Positions 21,548 through 34,000 of a DNA stretch of 64,000 nt are shown one piece after another. The position numbers were made by a program, and so were the translations under genes. The stretch is from NCBI GenBank assembly GCA_013396635.1, contig WBMW01001311.1:1-64000 (forward strand). The letters are read 5' to 3'. Origin of the DNA: Penelope pileata (lineage: Eukaryota > Chordata > Aves > Galliformes > Cracidae). How positions within the stretch are numbered: the first letter of the stretch is position 1; every line of letters begins with the position of its first letter. Below the pieces are notes generated by a model. That model was not told the DNA's origin. It worked only from the letters and a program-made list of their open reading frames with translations, and did no database searches.

Positions 21548-22922
21548 ACATTTTACATTCATATAAATGGTTGACTGGATTATTTACATGTATATCATGC
21601 ATATTTATATGCATAGAGAAGTTATGTTTGGCTTTTAATAAAAAAAAATTCTCACTTTCATCTCCTACCAAATTTATTCTTTATATGCAGCATTCATTTA
21701 CACTAAAGAATGACATGTGACTAAGAAGTAGCTTCTTAGAAATGTGACAGGTCTAGATGCTATTGATTTGTTGAAAAGACAATAATATATAGACATAAAT
21801 TAATTATTACAGTACAATATAAATACCTAGACACATTTTTCAGTGCAAAATCATAAGGTAACTTCATTCAGCACATAAACTAGAAGGATTCCCTTGAAAA
21901 TGTACCTACAAAACTCAACAACTTGCCTTTTCAGATGTATTCCTTTCCCTAAAGGCAAAAAATTTGGTGCAGTACTGTTTAGGAGATCAGAAAAAAATTA
22001 TTCTGCTTGGCAAACTAGAAGAATGAGAAATATATGCCAATTTCTGAGAACCAAAGCAGCTCAGAAAGAAACTAAGTCCAGGCTAAACCAGCTTTAGATT
22101 TACATAAATACACATATAAACCCTTCTCCTCACTCTCCCACCATTCCCTCCCCCTTGACCTTGAATGTACACTGAAATATGGATATAGTCCCCCTCATCT
22201 GTTACTGATAATATTTGATTTTCAGGCTCTCTAGGTTAAGAAAACAACCTGAAGTTACGCAGTAATCTATCAAAGGACGGGAGTCTTCTCACTGAATATA
22301 GCTATAGAACATAGAGGACTACATCCAGGTTAGTAACCTTAATCTCCTTTTATGAAGAGAAATAGGCATTTGTAGGGTATGAATCATCTCTTTCTACAAT
22401 AGGTCAAAAGATTTGTGCCTTCTTTCAAATGCCAATTTTTCTTCATTGACTAAAAATGTAATTTCAGGTGAGTGATTCAGCCGTAGTAGTCTATACCATA
22501 GATATCTAAAATGAGAGAAAAAGTATAATGTTCAAAATTATTTTAATGAAATTACTCATCTGAAAAATGCTTGTATAGAACTGTAGTTGCAATATCATCC
22601 TATATTTGTTATACAAGTATATCCAAGTATATCTAGCATCTTTCTTTTAAGCTAAGCCTATAATACATTTTAAAAATATGCTTTAAAATAATACATTTTT
22701 AAATTATTAGGTTGGGTGGATTATTTCATTAATCATTTTGTAAAGGCTTCTTTGGTACAGACTCTTTTTGTATTTCGCTAAAGACCCAATGTAGAACTGA
22801 GATGTATATATACCATAGTACTTTTTCTAAAATTGGTTGAAGCTGTGTATACAGTTGACAGGGCATCCCCATATCCCTTTCACTTTAAACATATTTGACC
22901 TCTAACTTCCTCCTTTTTTTCA
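21548..22922. other. AT-rich non-coding stretch
   Basis: Nothing recognised. A pyrimidine-rich patch lies at about 22118-22162. Confidence 0.5.
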
Positions 22923-23046
22923 TAGCATCATAGAATCATTTGAGTTGGAAGGGACTTTTAAATGTCATTTGGTTCAGCTCCCCTGCAATGAACAGGGACA
23001 TCTCCAGCTAGATCAGGTTGCTCAGAGCCCGGTCCGGCCTGACCTT

Positions 23047-23315
23047 AGAATCATAGAATCATAGAAACACTTGGTTGGAAAGGACCTACAAGATCATCTA
23101 GTCCAACTGCCCTCCTATCAACGTTACTACTCACTAAGCTACTAAATCATATGTCGTAGCACCTCATCCAGACGCTTCTTGAACACCGCCAGGGATGGTG
23201 ACTCCACCATCTCCCTGGGCAGGCCATTCCAGTGCCTGACCACTCTTTGAGAGAAAAAGTTTTTCCTTATATCTAATCTAAATTTCCCCTGGCGCAACTT
23301 GTGGCCATTCCCTCT
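23047..23315 (-). mobile_element. CR1 LINE 3' fragment nested inside an older CR1
   Basis: Reversed 3' end AGAATCATAGAATCATAGAAAC, then CTCATCCAGACGCTTCTTGAACACC, ATCTCCCTGGGCAGGCC and the ORF2 C-terminal region (minus strand: KFRLDIRKNFFSQRVVRHWN, then LPREMVESPSLAVFKKRLDEV). It interrupts the older CR1 between CCTGACCTT and TTGAATGTCTCC. Its subfamily matches the copy at 13171. Confidence 0.9.
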
Positions 23316-23420
23316 TGAATGTCTCCAGGAATAGGGCACCCACCACCTCTCTGAGCAACCTGTTCTAGTGCTTCACCACTGTTATTGTAAAAAGCTATCT
23401 TTTTTTTTTTTATTTCCAAC

Positions 23421-24171
23421 TGTCTTAGTATCTAGGTGGCATAGTATAAGGCTATGTTTTTGTTCTAGAGATAAAATAAAACTGATAATATACCAATTGT
23501 TTATAATAGGTGCCGGGCAGCGTAGAACAGAGCCAAGGACGTTTCAGTCTCTCAGCTTCTTGTATTGCTCTGCCAGCGAAGGGTATGGGGTGAAACAAGG
23601 AGCTGGGAGGGGACAGGACCAGGGCAGCTGACTCAAACTGACTGAAGGGATACTCCATACCATATGACATCATGTAAATATAAGGAAGGGGAGTTAGCTG
23701 AGGGGGCACTGCTCAGGGACTGGCTGGACATCAATCGGCAGGTGGTGAGCCACTGCTTTGCGTATCACTTATTTTCCTATCTCTCTTTCTATATAATTAC
23801 TGGCATTTCTTTTACTTCCTTTGCTGTCTTAGTAAATACTTTTTATCCCAATCCATGAGTTCTACTGTATTTTCACCTAATTCTCTCCTCCATCCCACTT
23901 GTAGGGGGTGGTGAGCTAATGACTGTGTGGAACTTAGCTATCTGCTGGTCAAACCACAACAGTCTTTTTTGGCACCCAACGTGGGACAACAGAAAGCAAA
24001 TACTCACCACCTGCCAACTGACTGAAACATCCTTGACTGTTCAATGCTGTCCAGCAATAAGTATAAACAATGAGTATGTTATCAGTTTCATTTGACTTTT
24101 GGAATCCAAACATTGCCTCATACCAGACACTATGAAAAAGACAACTTCTATCCCAGCTAGAAACTAAGACA
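23421..24171 (+). mobile_element. Aberrant ERV remnant: LTR + primer-binding site + inverted shrunken LTR
   Basis: 23421-23961 is a plus-strand LTR (TGTCTTAG...CCACAACA) of the same group as the other LTRs here. It is followed by GTCTTTTTTGG and the sequence TGGCACCCAACGTGGGAC at about 23970-23987, a primer-binding site close to the tRNA-Lys(1,2) type (two differences from TGGCGCCCAACGTGGGGC as I recall it). From about 23991 to 24171 the sequence is the reverse complement of an LTR: its U3 start (TGTCTTAGTTTCTAGCTGGG read on the minus strand) and, after an internal deletion, its GGCAGGTGGTGAG part. Both outer ends are therefore U3 ends. No gag, pol or env sequence and no clear target duplication are visible. 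Confidence 0.82.
23970..23987 (+). other. Retroviral primer-binding site, tRNA-Lys-like
   Basis: TGGCACCCAACGTGGGAC lies nine bases after the LTR end, the expected place for the site where a tRNA primes minus-strand DNA synthesis. It is the only internal ERV signal in the window. Confidence 0.7.
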
Positions 24172-24295
24172 ATATCCTAAATCTCTCATGTTCCATTTCG
24201 AAACCATTTCCAGTTGTCCTATCACAACAGACACTGCTAAAGTGTTTGTCCCTTTCTTATAGTCCCCTTTTCATCATATAGCAGCTTTACCTAGA

Positions 24296-27200
24296 TGAAT
24301 GGGAGCAAACAATCTTCAAAGAACCTTTTCTTCTGTGTTCTAGTGCCCACAATGGTGAGACTTGCCTAACCTTATCTTACATAACCTTAGATGTCGCAGC
24401 TGCAAGGTTCTGTAGATCAACTAATTAATATAGCCTGCCTTTGCGATCAGTAGTGAGAAAGACATGATTAACACTAAATATTAATTGTTGAATGAATCCC
24501 TCCTGAGAATTACTTGTTTTCATAGAAAGGAACTCCCATGTGCCAGTCTCAGTGTCAATCATAAGGTAAGTCTACATTGTTTAGGAAAAGTGAGCCAAGA
24601 AGCAAATGTTTGAGCAGTCACACTACTTAGTTGCTATTTCAGTTCTTGGCTCTGTTTTGGGCTGTTCCAACTAGCCCTCTCTTGTGAGAGAAGTAGTTGT
24701 CTGTACATTACTGAGTAGAAGCTAGGCAGTGTCAATTAGTCTTGAAGGTCAGGTCACAGTTTCTTGCCTTAAAATTCCCATAAATGTTTACATTCTAGTT
24801 GTCAACATTTGATCAAACAAATCCCACCTAAGGCTTTTTTCTTGTATGTATATTATCTTGGATAATTGGGTGGACTTATAATTTCTTAGCTTCCGAAAGA
24901 AGGAAAAAAAATAAATCAGTTCACTTAGTCCACTCTGTAGGGAAAAAAGAAACAATAACCTTAATTCTTACAGTATAGTTGGCAACACTTACTTTCTAGA
25001 TGGAGACCAACTGAAAAATTGACATTCATTATGAAATAGAGCTTTCTTCACCTCAGTAATTGCAGCCATGGGAAAACAAACTAACAAACAAACAAAAAAA
25101 ACGAAACAGAAAGAAATAGGAAACTGTAGTAGAGCAGAAGACAGTTGTTGGTGTGAAGTGGTTGTTTGTGCATTGTGTAATTAGAAAATAATCTGGAAAA
25201 ATGGCTGTTAGAGTGCAAATAAATTCACAGTTGCCAAATTTTGACTGCTCCTGGCATGATATTTTATCCTCTCTTTCACATACCAGTTTGTGTACAGCTG
25301 CAATTAAACAATAAAATGCATAACATTTTCAAATAAACAGCTTGAGGATAAGTATAACATCCAGTGGAAATTTAAACTTTGTTGAGGCAGTAGTTTGAAA
25401 TATTTGAGAATGACTAGCTGAAAGAAATAATCTTAAATATGTTGTACTATCTGGTGTACCATCCAGCTCTTGTGATGTATTTTAATTTCTTCACTTAGCA
25501 TTTGAACAGCATTATTCCTGCGATGATCAATTTTGTATTACTTGATATTGCTTAAGAAGACAATAAAAATATATTTTGTCCCCTTTTCCGTGTTACCCGT
25601 GTCAAAGTCATAGTATTAGTTTTAGTAAAGCACTGTTTTTCTACAGTTGTTTAGTGATTTAACTTCTACTGTAAGACAAAGCTTCACAGGATTTGCCAAT
25701 CCATTTAAGAATGTTTTTTCTTTTGCCTTCCACTAAAGTTTTTTAGAGTTAGATTTGATTAAGGTACCCATTTCATGTTAAGTCCATCATGACTTGTCTG
25801 AAAAAGTGTCTGTGCGCATTTTCAATTTTCATTCAGAATTGCTCACATTCCTAAGTCTCCAAAATGAAAGTGAAAAATACAAAAGCAGTAGCGAATTTTG
25901 TTCCATCAACTTCTCGGTGAGTTCTAGTTGCCTGCAGAGGAACCTGAAAGAAATTCTATGGCTTTTAAAACTGTTCAAAGGATCTTTTGTAGGTCAATTG
26001 TAGCGTATGAAAAGGTGGTGACAGTAAAAACAAGTGACCTTTATTCATGGTCTCTAAATGTTTTTGATATTTTTTTAAAATAAGTCTCATAGTTTCAGTG
26101 ATCTGATGGGAATTGAGGTTTTCTATGTTTTTTTGTTTGTTTGTTTAATGTTTTCCTTTTCTTGTGTTTGAAGGTTTAGATCATATAAGGTCAATAAGGG
26201 ACTTGTTTTGACTCTGTACTCCTTCATTTCTGCTGATATTAGCAGTACTGAGACTTCTGCCCTTTACAGAAAATAGAATTGTTTTTTTGAGGTCACAATA
26301 TAAAGTGCACACAATTTTTGAGTCTGTGTTTCTCATGTTTACATCTTTAAAAAAGAATATGCTGCGTACTCTCCAAAAGACACAGGCCAAAGAAAATGCC
26401 ATCACAATAAATATGTCAAAGTATGTTTGCAGCATCTTTCTAAGGCATAGGCTAGTTATTTTTATCTCCTCTTTAGGTTCATTTTGTTTGTGTTCGTTTA
26501 TATATATCTGAGAGTTATTAGGGGGAAGTGGTGTGTAGGAAAAGGAGTTTGTTTTTATTGTCATAGCTTTGATATCTATTCATCAACTGTAAAGCTGTAT
26601 CTGCCATTGGTTTTATTTTGTTGGGTAACTAGAAATCTTTGTACAATGAGAATATATGTTTATGCATATTTACTTATGTATATATATTTTAGTAAGGGGA
26701 ATGTTTTGCCTAGGCAAGACAGAGGACACCTGCTTGCTAACAAGAAAACATCTCTGTACCCCTTTGCTGCCAGCACGAAATTAAAGCGTGTTTCTATGAA
26801 AATGAGCTCCTTACTATTTATATTTGCCAGCTCTCAAATGATTCATTAATAGTATCACCTTATGTAGCTTGGCAGAGCCATACCTTAATGTGTGAGCAAA
26901 GTGCTAATGCACCAATAAAAACAGCAAAAGTGTTGTTCATTATACTTTAACAAATGAGGAATTTAAAATCCATCAGATTGTCATGTGTGAGACAATAACG
27001 TGATTTACATACTAAAATGCCCCTGTGGGTGGATTACCATAGAAAAGATCATTACATAGTAGAGCTGTTTTTCCCCTTCATCAAAATCTCTTTTTAAATG
27101 CTCTTAGAGAAACAAATGAAGTGAAAACTGTCTTGATTATATATCTCATTTCATTTCTTATCTTTAAAAANTTGTGGAGAGAGAAGGGAAAAGATAGAGT

Positions 27201-30200
27201 AGAAGGCAAGAGGAATACATAGAATCTGGTGGTATGTAAGGTGAGCTTGCACAAGCAGAATAGGCCTTAAGATATTTGTCAGAAACAAAATAGGCATGAT
27301 TTTTCCAAAATCAACTCTTGTCACAACAAGCGGGAACTAATTAATCCTACAAACTAGTTAATTTTTCAAAGATATTCTTCTTTTTTTTCACAAATATATT
27401 AACAGTACAATAATGCCGTGCTTGCGTGGCTAGACAAAAGAGGAATACAGCATATACAAGTTAAGACCATGACTGATTATGACAAAAGGAGAGCTCAGTT
27501 TAGCACTTACTGACACATCTAGAATTTGGTACTCTTATGTTTCCACAATGAGTATTTTTACATGTCAGATGAACATCAACATTGAAAGTTGCTGGAGTTA
27601 GAATTTATAAAACATACCCACATACAAGAGCATACACATGCACATTTACACCATAGTGAAAAAGCAGGTGTTCTTACATACAAAATCTCATATATACAAA
27701 CAGAGAACAGTTCGAAAATTAGGCTATGAAACTGCCCCCCCCCTACCCCCCCCCAATGCCTTGTTTAACACTTAGTGGCAAAAATGCACACACTGGTGAT
27801 TTTTGATTCTCAAAATGGGCAAAAAACATTTTTTTCCCTAAGCTTTCTGTATTGCTTTTCCTATGATTTAAGTCTGCTTCCTCTAATGGAACAATGGAGT
27901 GAGGCTTTATAGCACAGGATCAGCTTGAACAGTTCCCTGAACTGTAGCTTGTGGACTGCCTGTGATTTGCAAAACTAGTGCTTTCTCTACACAGAGTGTT
28001 GTTGGTTGCTTAGTCCAGCCCTCTTAGTTTTATTCTCTCCTTATTAGCCACATTAAAAAGAAAAAATCATCAGGAAATTTCCTAGCATTATGTTTTCAAG
28101 CAAATATTTGCTACATGTGAAAACACTAGTTAGAAGTTAGTGTTCAATGAGAACAGAGCATGGTCTATGGGACAGATTCTGTGTTTAAACACATTTCATG
28201 AAGAAATCTCTGGAAGTCTTATCTTTTCAAAATGAAATTGGAGCTGACAAAATGACTCTGTGCAGACTGCCACAAATTCCTAAAGCCTCAAACTGCCGAT
28301 TTAGAGATTTTTGTGAGACTGTGTATTCTTGAGGCAAGTTCAATAAAAACATTCTGGTTTTCTATAATCAATCTTTTTGTCTGTATATTTGCTCTGATCC
28401 AAAGCCTATTAAAGTCAATTAGAGTGACTGTGTAAATGAAGTGATGTAATGATAATAAAAGAGTCATTATGCTGTGACTTGCATTAAGCTCCATGCCAAC
28501 TTCTTGTAATTCATCTATTTCCATAAACTTCAGCAGATTTGGATTGACCAAGTGATCATTTAATTAATAAAGATGTCATACTCTATTTGTTGATAAAGTT
28601 CAGTGTAAACTGGTTTCTAATATTACAGAAGTTATTCCATTTCTTTGTCCCTAAAGTTCCTTCTGATTGCAGATTGTCAGTGGTCCATAATAAGTAGTAT
28701 TGACATTCTCTGACATGGTATCATGCAAAAATTATATTGAACATATAAAATGCTTATTAATACTGTAGTGAAAACACGAGTTATGAGGAAATCTTAATTT
28801 TATTGATTTTCCTTAGCACATTTAATCTGCCTATTTCTGCCTAGTGGATGCTTAGGAGGAAAGTTGTTTCTTGATCTCCATTTTGAAGAAAAGAATAGCA
28901 TTAATTTAGATTGTCTGTTCCTACATTTTCTTGTTTTGTTTTTGTTTTAAGTCTGATATTTCCTCTTAAGAGAAAACAAGATAAATATGTGGATGGAGAA
29001 AGAAGAAAACATGAGAAAATAAGAAGAAAGTGGCTTAGAAATATATGCCGAATTGCTAAGAGACTACTTTTTCTACTACTACTAAATTTAACAAAATGTT
29101 TACATTTTTCTTGTTAGATAGAAGAAGATAGAAAAATAAGTGGCACAAGTGGATAGAGAAGACTGATAACAGAAGAAAGGTAGACAATACTAGAACGAAG
29201 TCTAGGTTTATGTTTTCTTTCAGAGGATGTGCTGAAAGGACATTGGTTATTTCATTCCTCTTCATAGTTTCTTCTAAGTAGAACATCTTTAGTGATTAGT
29301 GAATGGAGAGAAAGACAGACAATAGCATTGTTGTTTTGGACTGGTAATATTGATTAAATTTCCCTCCGATATAAGATTAAGGAGTAAGCTGATGAAAGTT
29401 TTTATTTTAGAAATGCTTTATTAAAACTACCAAACTTACTTCTTCAGAACTATCCATCAGACCAGTACAACAGTAGTGTCAGTGTGCACACGTGCTCCAT
29501 TATGGCAGCTCTGTGTTCTGTTTGGTCTAGTAGTCCTGTAACATTGTGTAGGCATGTGGGGATGTAGCCAACAGTCCTAATTAAGTCATTTCCTGTCATT
29601 TTGAACCTTTGATCCGTTTTCTGTATTTTCTTTCAGCAAAAGTTTTAAGCATGATGTAATTTTCAAAAGTGGACATTGTAGTCATAATCATACTTCTGCT
29701 GAAAACAAAGCGGTTGACTCTCATGAGCGTAAAGCTAGGCCCAAACTTCGTACACTCAAGTAAACTGCAAAACATTGCATCTTCGAATCTTTCTTTACTG
29801 CTTCAACTTTACTAAGCTGCTCAAGACTTCTGTCCTGATGTTCTTTAGATATAAATACAAAGAAAAAGATCAAAAGGCTTGCAAACAGCTGTTACTCATC
29901 CCATCTACTTTGGGCAGGGAAATGTTAAATATTTGGTTTGAGCTAGATGTCACACTTTGTAACTAAAGTGCTTTATCTCCAGAATGTCTTCTCCCAGTTT
30001 TAGGCTAGGTATTCTGAATGTTAATGATGAAATTAGCCTCTTTAAGAATGTTTATTCCTTTGACTCTAAAATAAAATTTCAATCTGACGCATAATTACCA
30101 AATAGTTGCAACTAGATGACAAGTTTGATCCTCAGGAAGAATTTTACTCCTCTTTGAGCACTCATCTAGCACAAAGTATTGCAGAGGCTAAGATTTCTCA

Positions 30201-31000
30201 TATTTTCTCATTTTGGAGCTTTTCTCCCAGTGCTATAATTTGTGCAGGAAAATGTTCTAAAATTTATCAACCAGAGGTAGAATGTTGAGAAGCACCTCAC
30301 AGCACCTTAGAGTCTTATTACTTTTCATGGAAACTGTGGGCTTTGGTCTCTTTAGACATATATATGTATTTCAATAAACTGCATACAAGATAGTCTAAGG
30401 TACCATTGAAAGTACTGTAAAAAATTATTGGAACAAAACAGAAAGATGAATAATACTCTTAGTAACAAACCTGAAATCAAACTGTGTAAGGCAGAGTGCT
30501 ATCAGAATTTGTGTCATTCTGATGAATGACTATCTTCTGCTTGTCTAGTACTACTGGTGTGCTGATGCTAAGGGATCACCCATTTAGTCCTTCAATAAGC
30601 ATTCTGTCTGAATTTGAGTTATAGGGATATGATACACATTATAATATTATTTAAATTTGTCTGTTATCAAGAAAATAACACGAAAACAAGGACACAAGAA
30701 AAGTATGCCAAAGCTTCAAAAGTTAATTCAGAATTTTTTTTTGGCAACATAGTAAATTAAAGCTAATTATCGTCTAGTGCCAAATGCATTCTCTGCAGGA
30801 ACATGACAAAATTATTTTGTCCCACTCTCTCATCAATTCACTCTTACCTCTTTGTAGTTTCTGCTAATGTCACTGCAACTCCAGCTTAAGTGACTCTGAA
30901 AAAACAATGACCTACACAGCCTCAGGAGGAATGCTTGGAATTTTTCGCAAAATTCTTCAAAATGTTCTGTGACTGCAATTATAATATCCTTGAAAGTAGC
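24296..31000. other. Repeat-poor AT-rich non-coding region, first part
   Basis: No transposon or gene recognised. It contains a single N at 27171 and a double C9 tract at 27735-27754. It also holds a stretch at about 26760-27060 with the look of conserved non-coding DNA (many ATTAAT, AATGAT and CAATAAA-type words, no homopolymers). Frames at 26181-26564 (minus) and 26484-26849 (plus) overlap antisense and show no domain. Confidence 0.45.
27735..27754. repeat. Double poly-C tract (C9-TA-C9)
   Basis: Nine Cs, then TA, then nine Cs. The complementary strand carries two G9 runs, able in principle to supply four G-triplets for a G-quadruplex; the C strand could form an i-motif. Such runs are also prone to sequencing error. 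Confidence 0.9.
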
Positions 31001-34000
31001 TGTTACCTTCAGTCAGCTACATAAAGGTTTCATTTTGAAGTTAATTACTTATATCACCATTTTTCTATTTCTTCCTTTAGGAGCACTGAATCTCCTGGAG
31101 AAGTAAAGAAGGGACAGTCCATACATCTAACAATTCTGATTTACCTTTATCTATGTGGGATATGATAGATGGGAGTATAATTCTACCTGTTCCCTTCTTT
31201 GGAATGAAGACCAAGCAGAGTTTGTCCTTATACAATATCAACCATGTGTAGAAAATATTTAACTACTAAGTCTGAATGTTGTAATACCAGCAAAGAGAAG
31301 AAGGAAAAAGAAGAAAATATATATACCAAAAAATATCTCCCTTGAGTTCATATATTTTTAAACATCACACTTAGTAATAAAACAAGGTGTTTCATTTCAC
31401 TTGTCTCCTAATCAGCTATCAGAAGAAATTCCCAGAGGCTTTTGTGTTGACATTCAAAAGCTTCATAGGCTGCTAAGGCTTCATATACTTCCACAGAAGG
31501 CAGGAATTACATGCTTTACAAGCCACGAGCCAAGATTTTGCTGGTACCAACTGGGGCTAGCTGTACTGCTGCTGTGTGAGATATCTGTAATAAAATTTTA
31601 CTCACCTGGAGGGACAGTTGAACCACAGGTTTACATTCTTCTTCTCTTATTGCTGTGTGTGATCTCTAGTGCATGTTTTTTCTTTTTTCTGTTGTTAACA
31701 TGAACATTGCTTACCAAAGAACTATCATCTTCGGCAAGTATTTTAGTGCAGAATAATATCTACTCTACCTCCGTATTTCTTTACAATTGAATTCTAGATT
31801 TATAAGAGATGCCAAAAAAACCAGATCCATTTATGTCAGTGAATCAAATAAATAAAATACATTAATTTATATGAAACTCAAATAGTAGCAGCTGAGATTT
31901 CCCCGCACCTCAAATTACTCTTAATATGCATTTGAGGAAAGCCTTCACAGCAGCATTTTAGAAGATGCGCTACTGAAATATCAGAGTAATTTCATTTCAC
32001 TTAAAGTCTAGAACTACATGACAAGAAAACAAAACATTCTTTTTTGTGCTTTGTCATGCTGTAATTAAATCAAAGTCCTGCTTGGATTTTACAGATTGAA
32101 CCATTGATGCCATCGAAAGCTAATTCTGATTTACCAAAAGGGTCCCAACTATGTTGGGATGAACAATAAGATGTACTTTGTGACAGCTCTATTAAATATT
32201 TTGTGAAGTTTCTCTGCTTTACAAGAAAATCTATACAGATAGATTGTTGCACATTATTTTTACTCAGGCTTTCTAATGATAGATTAAATGACAATGACTT
32301 GCATGTATAAGCATATTTTCATCTAGAAATCTTAACATTGCATTCAATAAAATATATTTATAAAATAGCTTGATAAGCTGCAGACACAGTTACATCTGTT
32401 TTACAAATTCAGTACATTCTTAACAATACACAACACTATTACAAAAGTGCATTGTGGGAAGTAGTAAGGAATATAATATATAACTGAGAAATGGTAACAG
32501 TAACTTGGATTTGAATGTAACTACTTTCATTGGAATTTTCTGTTCTCTTGTATGCAAGTTCTTACACAGCCCCCATCATTTTAACATTTTAGTACATACA
32601 GAATATTAACTGATGTGTTGAGAATTTGTCACATCTTATTCTGTCTTCCCTCCTTCAAGAGGAAAATTATCTGAAGATTTTTGATGTAGAAAGATGCATA
32701 TACTTGTAAGTTTCATGTCTGAGATACCATGGATATTTTTGATTGAAAGTGAGATCAAGCAAACTCTTACTGAATGTGAAATGGAAGTTGCTGAAATTGA
32801 TGTAATGGTCCTAGTCTCTGGGAATTTCTCCCACACTCTGAGAGGGGACCAAAGGTAGCTTTATTCAAAAAAAATATTGTCTTCTTGATTTTTTTTTTAC
32901 CTGTATATGTTTTTTTAAAATACTTTTATCTTATTTATAGTATTCACTGGCAATAATGCAATTGACTTCACTAATATTTACTTCATAGAAAAGTATGAAC
33001 TATGAATAATCACAGGGGTTAGCAGAACTCAGCAATGTTATCAATTCTTCAGAATAACAGAATAATAATAAAAAAATAGAATGACTGTATATTGCTATAT
33101 TTCTTACTGTGTTTGTGCTATTACATCTATCACACATCTAAGAGTTTTTGAGGAGATTTCAATATTCAACTGCGTTGAGATCCTTTGCTTTTTTAAGTAA
33201 CTGAAAAACAGCTTTATTTTCAAAGAATGATTAATTGTAATAATTTCCTTGGTATATGTAGGCAGCAGATTTTTTTACTTCTTCATCTTCAATTCATATT
33301 TAGATATTTGTGACTCCAGGATCTACCAGGAAATGTGAGCATAATAATTACCTTTTCTCTCATAATATGGTAATTTGAGAAGCTGCTGAGGAAGCATTGG
33401 AAAAGAAAATGAGAAACTGGAGAGGTATTCCGGAGGAAACGAAGAAATACCAGACAGATCTTGAGACAAAGTCTCAAGAAGTAGATTTTGTAAGATAACA
33501 AAGAAACATGAGAAGAAGGCAACCTCATTAATCTCTTGTGTTTTTCTCTCTTTACAGAGTGAGCACTATAACAAAAATAATGCAGCTGGTTTCAGATCAG
33601 CAGTTGTGTTGTGAATGGAAAACTGATCTGATAAAACAGATCAGTGAGCACCAGAGTGTCAAAGGGGAAAAGATTCTTCCTTAGCTCAGCCCTTCAAACC
33701 ATTTGAGCCTAGCATTATTGTTCATGAGAGTATAAGAGAGGAAGGATTTCAAGCCCCATAAATCATTTAAAATTCAGCTAACTTTAAAAGGAGGAAAAAA
33801 AGAACATATTTTCTGTGTTACGGTACTTCTGGTCAATTGTTGGTTTACTTTATCCTAGTTTTTAGGATGAGGGCCTGCTGACCGTTTTCAATTTGATCAA
33901 TTGATGGAATATGCAGTAGAGAGGACTTTTTGTTTTGCATTAAAAAAACAAAACAAAAAAAGAAAAATATAATAACTTTGAACTTAATAAAATAGCAGTA

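Larger units (their letters stand above)
22923..24295 (-). mobile_element. Old CR1 LINE fragment, host of two later insertions
   Basis: Three pieces belong to one CR1 in the same order and strand. 22923-23046 is the reversed 3' end (ATCATAGAATCATTTGAGTTGG to CCTGACCTT). 23316-23420 continues at TTGAATGTCTCCAGG and GAGCAACCTGTTCTAGTG to a T-rich patch. 24172-24295 continues at ATATCCTAAATCTCTC, AAACCATTTCCAGTTGTCC and TTATAGTCCCC. The intervening pieces are a CR1 of another subfamily and an ERV remnant. Divergence is high, consistent with its being the oldest layer. Confidence 0.85.

Noticed and set aside
26181..26849. Overlapping 127- and 121-codon frames as exons
   Set aside because: They run antisense to each other, lack domains, and I see no convincing splice context or repeat origin.
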